The notes under the pieces are model-generated. The model ran no database searches. It worked only from the letters and a program-made list of their open reading frames with translations, and was not told where the DNA came from. Below, one piece after another: positions 1 through 6,169 of a DNA stretch of 12,095 nucleotides. Origin of the DNA: JBOGXB01 sp050694215 (lineage in GTDB: Bacteria > Actinomycetota > CADDZG01 > WHSQ01); assembly GCA_050694215.1 (NCBI GenBank), contig JBOGXB010000059.1, positions 1-12,095 on the forward strand, in the 5' to 3' direction. Position 1 is the stretch's first letter; every line of letters starts with the position of its first letter. The position numbers were made by a program, and so were the translations under genes.

Positions 1-162
1 ATCCAGGCCGGCGTCATGCCCCGTAACAGAGCGTCGTTGCGTGTCCTGGAGAAGGCGGGATACAGAAACGAGGGCCGGTCGGAGCGCTACCTAAGGATCA
101 ACGGTGTCTGGGAGGACCACGAGATGTTCGCGGTTACGAAGGAGGAATGGCCCCTCTCATAG
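1..162 (+). CDS. GNAT N-acetyltransferase, RimJ/RimL-like, C-terminal fragment
   Basis: Frame 1 is open from the window edge to the TAG at 160-162 and gives 53 residues, so the 5' part lies outside. The fragment contains the signature PRNRASLRVLEKAGYRNEG, followed by R-Y-L-x-I-N-G-V-W-E-D-H. This is the typical C-terminal end of the RimJ/RimL branch of GNAT acetyltransferases, where the Asn-x-x-S segment helps hold acetyl-CoA. Family members acetylate alpha-amino groups of ribosomal or other proteins, or small amines; the substrate cannot be read from this piece. The gene runs convergently toward the methyltransferase ending at 218. The family call is confident; the RimJ-like subtype is inferred from the motif alone. 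Confidence 0.85.
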   Translation: MQAGVMPRNRASLRVLEKAGYRNEGRSERYLRINGVWEDHEMFAVTKEEWPLS

Positions 163-184
163 CCCCTCGAGCCGCGCCTTGCGC

Positions 185-197
185 CGAGTGAGTACTC
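185..197. repeat. Third copy of the GAGTGAGTACTC element, beyond the methyltransferase 3' end
   Basis: The 13-mer CGAGTGAGTACTC at 185-197 is identical to 946-958, upstream of the methyltransferase, so the two copies flank the gene as direct repeats. Its core GAGTACTC is self-complementary. The full palindrome GAGTGAGTACTCACTC resembles operators of TetR-type regulators. It lies in the short gap between two convergent genes. It could be an auxiliary operator or a recombination footprint; no regulator gene is visible. Confidence 0.4.
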
Positions 198-218
198 GCC
201 GGTATCTGCTCGGCGAGT
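194..218. terminator. Weak hairpin between convergent genes (GNAT / methyltransferase)
   Basis: ACTCGCCG (194-201) and CGGCGAGT (211-218) form a perfect 8-bp inverted repeat with a 9-nt loop. The right arm reaches the methyltransferase stop codon. There is no T-tract on either strand. It could be a bidirectional transcription end shared by the two convergent genes, but the overlap with the 185-197 element leaves a regulatory reading open. Confidence 0.35.
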
Positions 219-925
219 CAAGCGTCCGAAGAGGCGGTGCCGATGTACAGACCGCGGCCCATGGGACCTTCGGGGTCGTGCTCGACGGCGAGACCCGTAG
301 CCTCGAGCGCGGCCCTGTACTGCTCCTCGCTGAAGAGCGCGAGCACATGGTCCTCGGTGAAGTGGGATATCTCGTCCGGCGTCGCCACCAGGTAGGCGAA
401 GTGGAGCATCGAGAGATCACCGTCCCGCCCCGTGGTGTTCAGCCGCGCGATCTTCAAGTCATCGTGGTCGACGAAAACACTGCCGACGTGTCCGTCCTCG
501 AACGACTCCGGTGTCAGCCATGGCTCGACCAAGAGGACCCCTCCTGGCGAGAGGTGTCGTGCCATCGCCGCCATTGCCGCGCTGAGGGCCTCCTCCGTCT
601 GGGCGTAGCCGATGCTGCTGAAGAGACAGGTAACTGCATCGAAGGTCCGGCCGAGATCAAAGTCGGTCATGTCGCCGCGATGGAACTTCGTCCCCGGTAG
701 CCGGTGGCGCGCGATTGCAAGCAACTCCTCGTCGATATCCAGGCCCTCCGCCTCATAGGATTTGGACAGATACTCGAGGTGGTGCCCGGTGCCGCAGGCT
801 ACGTCGAGAAGCGTGCGCGCACGCGGCTTCCGTTCTTGGATCAATTCGTGCAGTCCCTCTGATTCGGCCGCGTAGTCCTTGAACTCGTAGATCGCGTCGT
901 AGAAGCGCGCCGACTTCGTGAACAT
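218..925 (-). CDS. Class I SAM-dependent methyltransferase, TylM1/DesVI-like
   Basis: The protein has 235 residues with the ATG at 925. The minus-strand sequence GCAGGGG lies about 8 nt upstream of this start, so I prefer it to an in-frame start at 997, which would run through the inverted repeat. Motif I is LLDVACGTGHH (res 39-49), with the acidic ribose-binding EGLDID at 60-65, GDM at 84-86 and the family stretch CLFSSIGY at 100-107. The SPGGVLLVEPW segment follows. This order matches dTDP-amino-sugar N,N-dimethyltransferases such as TylM1 and DesVI, but no deoxysugar pathway genes are nearby, so the substrate is unknown. The gene lies 76 bp downstream of the sirtuin on the same strand. That gap carries its own promoter-like box and an inverted repeat, suggesting separate control. 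Confidence 0.85.
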   Translation of the reverse strand: MFTKSARFYDAIYEFKDYAAESEGLHELIQERKPRARTLLDVACGTGHHLEYLSKSYEAEGLDIDEELLAIARHRLPGTKFHRGDMTDFDLGRTFDAVTCLFSSIGYAQTEEALSAAMAAMARHLSPGGVLLVEPWLTPESFEDGHVGSVFVDHDDLKIARLNTTGRDGDLSMLHFAYLVATPDEISHFTEDHVLALFSEEQYRAALEATGLAVEHDPEGPMGRGLYIGTASSDA

Positions 926-945
926 CAGACCATCCCCTGCTGCAT

Positions 946-990
946 CGAGTGAGTACTCCGTTGGCCTATAGCGAACGTGATACTCACTCG
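946..990 (-). promoter_or_regulatory. Inverted-repeat operator bracketing a -10-like box, upstream of the methyltransferase
   Basis: CGAGTGAGTA (946-955) and TACTCACTCG (981-990) are a perfect 10-bp inverted repeat separated by 25 bp. On the minus strand TATAGG (970-965), a plausible -10 hexamer for the gene starting at 925, sits almost exactly at the dyad centre. No good -35 match is visible. The left arm extends to the 8-bp palindrome GAGTACTC. The arrangement suggests repression by a dimeric regulator, for example TetR-type, binding both arms. The protein is not encoded in this window. Confidence 0.5.
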
Positions 991-1001
991 GCGGCAAAGC
1001 A

Positions 1002-1769
1002 TCAGATCATCTCGACCAGGGTCGGCAAGCACTCTCCGAGGGCATCGCGGACGACCCAGTCGGCGTGGAGGTCGTACGGAGTCGGCTCCGCGTTGAAGAT
1101 GGCCAGGCGCGCCCCGGCATCCAGCGCGGCCTTCGGCAAATACGCGACCGGGTAGACGGCCAGGGAAGTTCCCACCGCGAGGAAGAGGTCGCACCCCCGC
1201 GCGGCCCCCTGCGCTCTGTCGAGATCCTCCGGCACGAGGTTCTGCCCGAACGAGATCGTGGCGGACTTGAGGATGCCGCCGCACGTCCGGCACTCTGGAT
1301 CCTCCTCGCCGGCTCGAACGCGATCGAGGGCTCGTTGCATCGCCGCCCGCTCGCCGCACTCCATGCAGACGACCTCCCTCATGGTGCCGTGTATCTCGAT
1401 CAGGATCTCCGGTGACGTTCCGGCGCTTTGGTGGAGTCCGTCGATGTTCTGAGTGACGAGGGAGTGGAGCCTGCCCTTCCGCTCGAGCTCTGCTAGCGCG
1501 CGATGGCCTGCGTTTGGATCCGCGGCCCACGCGGGATGCTCGAGGCGGAGCCGCCACGCCTCTACGCGAACGTCTCTGTCGGACATGTAGGCCTGTATCG
1601 TCGCCAGGCGCTCGGCCTTCGGATCCTTGGTCCACACGCCCTGGGGGCCGCGAAAATCCGGGATCCCCGACTCGGTCGAGATGCCGGCTCCGGTCAGCCC
1701 GACCACGTTCCGCGCCGACCTGAGCGCGGAGGCGATCTCTTCGAGAACCCCGATCGTCGTCGCCATCAT
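1002..1769 (-). CDS. Sirtuin, NAD-dependent protein deacylase (Sir2/CobB family)
   Basis: The protein has 255 residues, a normal length for a bacterial sirtuin core with no extensions. Visible motifs are GAGISTESGIPDFRG (27-41, NAD binding), TQNIDGLH (106-113), catalytic His127 in EIHGT, and zinc ligands Cys135, Cys138, Cys160 and Cys163. FGQNL (174-178) and a GTSLAVYP nucleotide-binding segment follow. The enzyme removes acyl groups from lysines using NAD+, yielding nicotinamide and O-acyl-ADP-ribose. Where class III desuccinylases carry Tyr-x-x-Arg, this protein appears to have Trp72-Arg-Leu-Arg75, so acyl preference is uncertain. A second ATG follows directly at 1766. There is no clear Shine-Dalgarno, but TATAGC lies close upstream, so the message may be leaderless. 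It diverges from the ATP-grasp ligase and is followed by the methyltransferase. Confidence 0.93.
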   Translation of the reverse strand: MMATTIGVLEEIASALRSARNVVGLTGAGISTESGIPDFRGPQGVWTKDPKAERLATIQAYMSDRDVRVEAWRLRLEHPAWAADPNAGHRALAELERKGRLHSLVTQNIDGLHQSAGTSPEILIEIHGTMREVVCMECGERAAMQRALDRVRAGEEDPECRTCGGILKSATISFGQNLVPEDLDRAQGAARGCDLFLAVGTSLAVYPVAYLPKAALDAGARLAIFNAEPTPYDLHADWVVRDALGECLPTLVEMI

Positions 1770-1864
1770 CTAGCTATAACCGACCCTCGCCCCCTCGTGA
1801 CCCAGCCCTAAGTGCCGCGCACGCCCTCGGCCCCCTCAACAGTTAGGGGCCTTTACGCTACGGC
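1770..1864. promoter_or_regulatory. Divergent promoter region, sirtuin / ATP-grasp ligase
   Basis: These 95 bp separate two divergent genes and must hold both promoters. On the plus strand TACGCT (1854-1859) fits the actinobacterial -10 pattern TANNNT and ends 5 nt before the ATG at 1865. On the minus strand a TATAGC hexamer lies about 6-8 nt before the ATG at 1769. Neither has a convincing -35, and neither gene has a well-spaced Shine-Dalgarno. Both placements suggest leaderless transcripts. The boxes are assigned by eye only. Confidence 0.4.
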
Positions 1865-3331
1865 ATGGCCTCTCTCGACCTGGGTGCTGTGGAGGAGCAC
1901 AATCTCGCTCTGCGCGCGCGCCTCGGGGGCCGCGGCCCGACGGAGATGGAAGAGGGCACGCTCCTCGTCGTCCCCTCGATCACCTTTCCCGCGGCGGAGC
2001 TCCGCAAGATCGTTGGGATTCAGTTCTACGAGGAACGGATGCTGTGCCTGCTCCTGCTCTTGAAGCACCCTCGGCTCCGCGTCGTCTACGTGACGTCCGT
2101 GCCCATCGATTCCTTCATCGTCGACTACTACCTGAGCTTTCTGCCCGATCCGCAGTCCGCGCGAGATCGTCTGGAGCTCATCGCTCTCGGCGACGACGAG
2201 CCTCGAGCCCTGACGTACAAGTTGCTCGACCATCCCGAGGTCATGGAGAGCATCCGGGGGACGGTGAAGGATCCGAGCGAGGCATGCGCGCTCGTGTTCA
2301 ACGTGACCCGCGCCGAGCAGGAGATGTGCCGGCGCTTGGGCGTGGCGCTTTACGGCCCCCATGCCGATCTCATCCCCCTCGGATCCAAAACCGGCTCGAG
2401 GAGGATGGCCCGCGACGCGGGAGTGCCGGTGTTGGAAGGGACCGAGGATCTCAGGTCGCTGGAGGAGATCGAGAACGCCATCGCCTCCCTCCGCGAGCGG
2501 AGGCCCGAGGCCGGCGCGGCGGTCATCAAGCTGAACAACGGCTTCTCGGGACAGGGCAACGCCATCATCGAGCTCGACCGGGTCAGGTCGCCGTTGACGG
2601 CAACCGAGACGTTGTTCTGCGCCGTGGAGGAGTCGTGGGAGTCCTACGTACCAAAGGTCGAAGCGGAGGGCGCCATAGTCGAGGAGCTGACCAGGGGGAC
2701 GGGTACGGTCTCGCCGAGCGTCCAGCTCAGGATCCTCCCGGACGGTGCGGCCGAGGTCGTCTCGACTCATGATCAGATCCTTGGAGGCCCAGACGACCAG
2801 GTCTATCTCGGGTGCAGGTTCCCGGCCTCGGAGTCCTACCGAGCGGCGATCCAGGAGCACGGGCTTCGTGTCGCCGAGATCCTGGCGACCAGAGGCGTGG
2901 TCGGATCGTTCGGGATCGACTTCGTGGTGGTCCCGAGGCGCCGCAAGCCAATGGTCTACCTGAGCGAGATCAATCTGCGTCTGGGGGGGACGACTCATCC
3001 CTACCTGATGGCTCGCCTGGCAACCGAAGGCGAGTACGACCCGCAGAGCGGCGACCTGATGGTTGGCGGCCGCCCCCGGCTCTATGTATCCACGGACAAC
3101 CTGAAATCGAAGGCCTACGCCGGCCTGAAGCCGCAGGAGGTCGTGGGGGCCCTCGACGAGGCGGGTCTTGGCTTCGACCGCGACAGTCGAACCGGCGTGA
3201 CCCTTCACCTCCTGGGCGCTCTTAGAGATCACGGCAAGCTGGGGATCGTCTGTATCTCGAATACGGCCTCTGAAGCCGAGGAGCTCGAGCTCAGGACCGT
3301 GGAAACGCTCGTGCGGTTAGTCAAGGCCTGA
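1865..3331 (+). CDS. PGM1-related ATP-grasp ligase (pre-ATP-grasp plus ATP-grasp)
   Basis: The protein has 488 residues. An N-terminal pre-ATP-grasp region contains LVVPSITFPAAELRKI (34-49) and FYEERML (54-60). An ATP-grasp core follows, with the lysine loop VIKLNNGFSGQGNA (220-233, Lys222), GIDFVV (350-355) and the metal-binding SEINLRLGGTTHP (367-379; Glu368 and Asn370). This order is that of the PGM1-related peptide ligases, named for the enzyme that joins a nonproteinogenic amino acid to a peptide in pheganomycin synthesis. The expected chemistry is ATP-dependent formation of an acyl phosphate and then an amide bond. Most genomic homologues are uncharacterised and lack any peptide precursor; none fits in the flanking gaps here. 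It may be co-transcribed with the sensor kinase 85 bp downstream. Function beyond carboxylate-amine ligation is inferred. Confidence 0.85.
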   Translation: MASLDLGAVEEHNLALRARLGGRGPTEMEEGTLLVVPSITFPAAELRKIVGIQFYEERMLCLLLLLKHPRLRVVYVTSVPIDSFIVDYYLSFLPDPQSARDRLELIALGDDEPRALTYKLLDHPEVMESIRGTVKDPSEACALVFNVTRAEQEMCRRLGVALYGPHADLIPLGSKTGSRRMARDAGVPVLEGTEDLRSLEEIENAIASLRERRPEAGAAVIKLNNGFSGQGNAIIELDRVRSPLTATETLFCAVEESWESYVPKVEAEGAIVEELTRGTGTVSPSVQLRILPDGAAEVVSTHDQILGGPDDQVYLGCRFPASESYRAAIQEHGLRVAEILATRGVVGSFGIDFVVVPRRRKPMVYLSEINLRLGGTTHPYLMARLATEGEYDPQSGDLMVGGRPRLYVSTDNLKSKAYAGLKPQEVVGALDEAGLGFDRDSRTGVTLHLLGALRDHGKLGIVCISNTASEAEELELRTVETLVRLVKA

Positions 3332-3341
3332 GCGCAAACAA

Positions 3342-3380
3342 CCGATTAGTCCCCTATCGGGGCAACGTCTTTGGGACCCC
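3342..3380 (+). other. Alternative hairpins between ligase and sensor kinase genes
   Basis: In the 85-bp gap, GGGG (3359-3362) can pair with CCCC upstream (3351-3354, 4-nt loop) or with CCCC downstream (3377-3380). CCGAT (3342-3346) can also pair with ATCGG (3356-3360). The stems are short and mutually exclusive, as in attenuators, but there is no T-tract and GC-rich DNA makes such pairs by chance. I could not match any known riboswitch consensus. Confidence 0.25.
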
Positions 3381-3416
3381 GGGATCAGGTCATACGGAGA
3401 GTCGCTAGGGGCGGCC

Positions 3417-5654
3417 TTGAGAGCACACGCGAGTAAGTGGCCCATACGGATCCTCACAGCCGGCCTGCTCGGCGCGCTCGGCACAGTACTCGCCGCCACC
3501 AGCAGCGCCGCGGATCTCTTCGAAGCGGAGTTACTTCAGTGGACGGTCCTCACGGCGCTGTTCACGTTGACGGAGACGGCCGACCTCTACTTCCACGATC
3601 AGCGAGCGAGATGGGCCTTGAGTGCATCGGAGGCCATCCTCTTCCCAATGCTCGTGGGACTCACCTTCTCTCAGGCGGTGTGGGGAGTGACGGTTGCGAC
3701 TGCAGTCGCGTCCATAGTTCGCCCGCGACTGGCCATGAACCGAAAGCTGTTCAACATCGGCGAGTACGGGTTCGCGGCCGCGACGGCCGCCGGTGTATGG
3801 GTGCTCGTCGGTGAGAGCACACAGATCTTCTCGCCCCGCAATGCCGTCGCCGCGGTGCTCGCCGTGCTCACGTTCTCATTCCTCACGCATCTCTTGGTGG
3901 CCGCCGCCTTCGGCCTCGCCGGCCTCGGCAGCTTCCTCGATGCCCTGAGAACGGTGGCCCCTTCCGCCGGTTGGAACCTTGCCGGGAACATCGTCGTCGG
4001 CCTCTTCTTCGCGGCCGCCTACCTCGGGGGGGGTTGGACGGTCGTGCTCTTCCCCTTGCCTCTCATGGCCCTGTACTTCGGCTACCGCGGGGTGGTTCGT
4101 CAGGAAGGCGAACGTGAGCGTGTTGAAAGCCTCCACAGCGCGAGCCGTGCGCTGGCCGCAAGCATGGATCTCGACCTCGCCATGGAGGGATTCGTTGCGG
4201 GGGCGCGGGAGATCGTTTCGGCATGGGAAGCGCGCGCGGTGATCAAGCTCGACGACCGACTCGTCTGCACGACGGTCGACCAGGACGGAACCAAAGCGCG
4301 GATGCAACCGGTCATGGACTGGCCCTTGGTCTTCCTGATGGAGAAAATGGAGATGGAGCGCGAGGCCATCATCGTTCGGGAGGACACGGGAACAGAGCTC
4401 AAGGCGCTGCCGGAGCAACTGGGAGCGAGAAGCTTCGTTGCAGTTCCCTTGATCGATGACGACGTCGTCCTCGGGTACTTGCTTGCGCTCAATCGAATCG
4501 GCGCTGAGGACTTCGCCGAAGCCGATGCGCGCGTTCTTCAGGCACTGGGGCACGAGCTCGTGCTGACTCTCCACTCCTACAAGCTGTTCGCCGAGGTCCT
4601 CGAAGAGAGGGAGAGGTTCCAGCGGATCTTCTCGGGGTCGAAGGAGGGAATCTGCCTCCTGGACGACGACGGAACCGTGAGGGCATGGAACCCGGCCCTC
4701 GAACGACTCTCTGGATATCAGGAATCGGATGTGATCGGTTCGATGTGGTCCGAGAAGGTGCTGATCCGGGACTCGGCCCAGCGCAGGTTGGAGGGGATGG
4801 AGCTCGTCGAGACCCGCTCCGAGGAGCTCGAGCTGGTTACCAGAGAAGGCCCCGCCCGTTACGTGTCCGTCCAGCAGGGGCCGGTACAGACGAGGGATGA
4901 AACCGGGTGGGTGGTGTTGGTACGCGATGTAACCGCCGAGCACCAAGTGGAGGAGGCGAAGTCGGACTTCCTAACGACCATCAGTCACGAGCTGAGGACG
5001 CCGCTCACGAGCATCAAGGGATCGCTGCAAGTCATCGCGAGGCCTGATGCAAGGCCTCAAGACCGGGAGCAGATGATCGAGATCCTGAGGCGGGGCGCGG
5101 ATCGCCTTGAAAGGCTCGTGATGAATCTTCTGTCCGTCTCTCAGATGGAGATGGGGGACGTTCCGGTGTCCGAGGAAGAGGTCGGACTCCACGCTCTCGT
5201 AAAGAGGCGCGCAACTTCTTTGCTCGTCGATCATCCGCGAGTCGAACTTCGGGAGCCCGATGAAGACATCCACGTTCGCGCGGACAAGGATCATCTAGGT
5301 CAGATCATCGACAACCTGTTGGACAACGCACGCAAGTTTGGTGGACCCGAGGGCAAGGTGACGATAGAAGTGAGCCGTCGCGACGGTTTTGGGCACCTAT
5401 CGGTCACAGACGAAGGTCCCGGGATCGCCGCGCTCGATCAGGAGCGAGTCTTCGAACGATTCGTCCGGCTCGGCGACGCGCTCACGAGGGAAACCCAGGG
5501 AGCAGGCGTCGGACTGTTTATCACTCGGCGGTCGGTGGAGGCTATGGAGGGCCGAGTGTGGATCGAAAGCGAGCCGGGGCACGGCGCGACCTTTCACATC
5601 GATATCCCCCTCGCGCGACCCATGGTCGTCTCGAGAGACGCCTCTACGGCCTGA
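3417..5654 (+). CDS. Multi-pass membrane sensor histidine kinase with GAF and PAS domains
   Basis: The protein has 745 residues and starts at TTG; no ATG lies near the N-terminus, and AGGGG lies 5 nt upstream. Residues 9-222 form six or more hydrophobic segments, with a conserved-looking stretch FNIGEYGFA (112-120), a membrane sensor that I cannot name. A GAF-like domain spans about 245-388 and a PAS domain about 398-508 (GICLLDDDGTVRAWNPALERL at 411-431). HisKA carries phosphoacceptor His524 in SHELRTPLTSIKG. HATPase_c has N-box Asn633/Asn637, DEGPGI (665-670), an F-box around Phe679-Phe682 and GAGVGLFI (695-702). All catalytic motifs look intact, so it should autophosphorylate. There is no receiver domain and no response regulator gene in the window, so its partner is elsewhere. 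The signal sensed is unknown. Confidence 0.92.
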   Translation: MRAHASKWPIRILTAGLLGALGTVLAATSSAADLFEAELLQWTVLTALFTLTETADLYFHDQRARWALSASEAILFPMLVGLTFSQAVWGVTVATAVASIVRPRLAMNRKLFNIGEYGFAAATAAGVWVLVGESTQIFSPRNAVAAVLAVLTFSFLTHLLVAAAFGLAGLGSFLDALRTVAPSAGWNLAGNIVVGLFFAAAYLGGGWTVVLFPLPLMALYFGYRGVVRQEGERERVESLHSASRALAASMDLDLAMEGFVAGAREIVSAWEARAVIKLDDRLVCTTVDQDGTKARMQPVMDWPLVFLMEKMEMEREAIIVREDTGTELKALPEQLGARSFVAVPLIDDDVVLGYLLALNRIGAEDFAEADARVLQALGHELVLTLHSYKLFAEVLEERERFQRIFSGSKEGICLLDDDGTVRAWNPALERLSGYQESDVIGSMWSEKVLIRDSAQRRLEGMELVETRSEELELVTREGPARYVSVQQGPVQTRDETGWVVLVRDVTAEHQVEEAKSDFLTTISHELRTPLTSIKGSLQVIARPDARPQDREQMIEILRRGADRLERLVMNLLSVSQMEMGDVPVSEEEVGLHALVKRRATSLLVDHPRVELREPDEDIHVRADKDHLGQIIDNLLDNARKFGGPEGKVTIEVSRRDGFGHLSVTDEGPGIAALDQERVFERFVRLGDALTRETQGAGVGLFITRRSVEAMEGRVWIESEPGHGATFHIDIPLARPMVVSRDASTA

Positions 5655-5668
5655 GGCATAGACGGCCG

Positions 5669-5708
5669 TTTCACTCGTTTCGGGGGATGCTTTCACTCGA
5701 ACGGGGGG
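5669..5708. repeat. Two direct repeats with a 22-bp period upstream of the small gene
   Basis: TTTCACTCGTTTCGGGGG (5669-5686) and TTTCACTCGAACGGGGGG (5691-5708) share the 9-mer TTTCACTCG and a G-run in register, 22 bp apart, about two helical turns. They lie just past the kinase stop codon and upstream of a promoter-like pair at 5726-5754. This spacing is typical of tandem activator or response-regulator sites on one DNA face. The role is inferred. Confidence 0.45.
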
Positions 5709-5725
5709 TGCGTAGAGATCTCACA

Positions 5726-5754
5726 TTGGTGATAGATGGAGCAAGCCCTACCAG
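5726..5754 (+). promoter_or_regulatory. Candidate promoter for the small helical gene
   Basis: TTGGTG (5726-5731) resembles a -35 box. TACCAG (5749-5754), 17 bp further on, is a weak -10. A start near 5761 would give a leader of about 40 nt ahead of the GGAGGT ribosome site at 5789-5794. The direct repeats at 5669-5708 would then sit at about -53 to -92. Confidence 0.3.
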
Positions 5755-5802
5755 TGTCTTTAATTGCGCGCCCGACGAGACGTCGAACGGAGGTCGGCCC
5801 GA

Positions 5803-6129
5803 GTGACAGACTCCGGAGGTTCTCGCAGCCGCGACACAGGATCGCTTGTGGCGACGGGTGGCCTCGCGACCCTGCTCGAGTCCCTGAAGGTCGACAATGT
5901 ATTCATAGATCTGGAGGAATCCCTCGAGAAGGTCTGTGACATGGTCACGGTAATCGAGGGATCGCTCAAGACCGTGATGACGCACTGGAACAGTCTTAGC
6001 GAGGCGGATCGCACCGACCTGATAACGAGAGCGCAGAAACGCGCGATCGAGATCATCCCTGCGCTCGAGGGTGACAGCTATGCCCGCTTGGCCGCCCTCA
6101 GGTCGCCGGCCGCCATCGCTTCGGACTAA
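5803..6129 (+). CDS. Small helical protein of unknown function
   Basis: The protein has 108 residues and starts at GTG 5803, chosen because GGAGGT (5789-5794) lies 8 nt upstream. An in-frame TTG at 5764 has no such site. I do not recognise the family. After a polar Ser/Gly/Arg-rich N-terminus of about 18 residues, the protein is mostly helix-forming, with alternating hydrophobic and acidic positions (LATLLESLKVDNVFIDLEES) and one Cys. It has no signal peptide or membrane segment, so it is probably cytosolic. It lies 148 bp downstream of the sensor kinase on the same strand, with its own promoter-like signals and direct repeats. It faces the DivIVA operon tail to tail across a hairpin. Confidence 0.7.
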   Translation: MTDSGGSRSRDTGSLVATGGLATLLESLKVDNVFIDLEESLEKVCDMVTVIEGSLKTVMTHWNSLSEADRTDLITRAQKRAIEIIPALEGDSYARLAALRSPAAIASD

Positions 6130-6168
6130 CTCGGTCGGAGTCCTCCGGGACCTCCCGGGGTCACCGAG
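6130..6168. terminator. Bidirectional hairpin between convergent genes
   Basis: The whole 40-bp gap folds. The outer stem is CTCGGT (6130-6135) with ACCGAG (6163-6168). The inner stem is CCTCCGGG (6142-6149) against CCCGGGG (6154-6160), with an ACCT loop. It starts right after the TAA of the upstream gene and ends 2 bp before the DivIVA-domain gene's stop codon. There is no T-run on either strand, so it is either a structure-only terminator or a transcript-end stabiliser. Confidence 0.5.
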
Positions 6169-6169
6169 G

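Noticed and set aside
104..700. A 198-codon plus-strand frame overlapping the GNAT end and methyltransferase
   Set aside because: It is out of frame with the GNAT protein and antisense to the methyltransferase, whose motifs are clear.
1853..3232. A 459-codon open frame on the minus strand opposite the ATP-grasp gene
   Set aside because: It lies wholly antisense to a gene with clear motifs, has no recognisable domain, and is the kind of long shadow frame expected in GC-rich coding DNA.
3332..3416. A possible riboswitch (c-di-GMP-like) before the kinase
   Set aside because: The hairpins are short and the conserved GEMM-type sequence blocks are absent.
3876..4946. A 356-codon minus-strand frame within the kinase gene
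   Set aside because: Antisense shadow of the sensor kinase; low-complexity His/Arg/Glu/Gly-rich translation and no domain.
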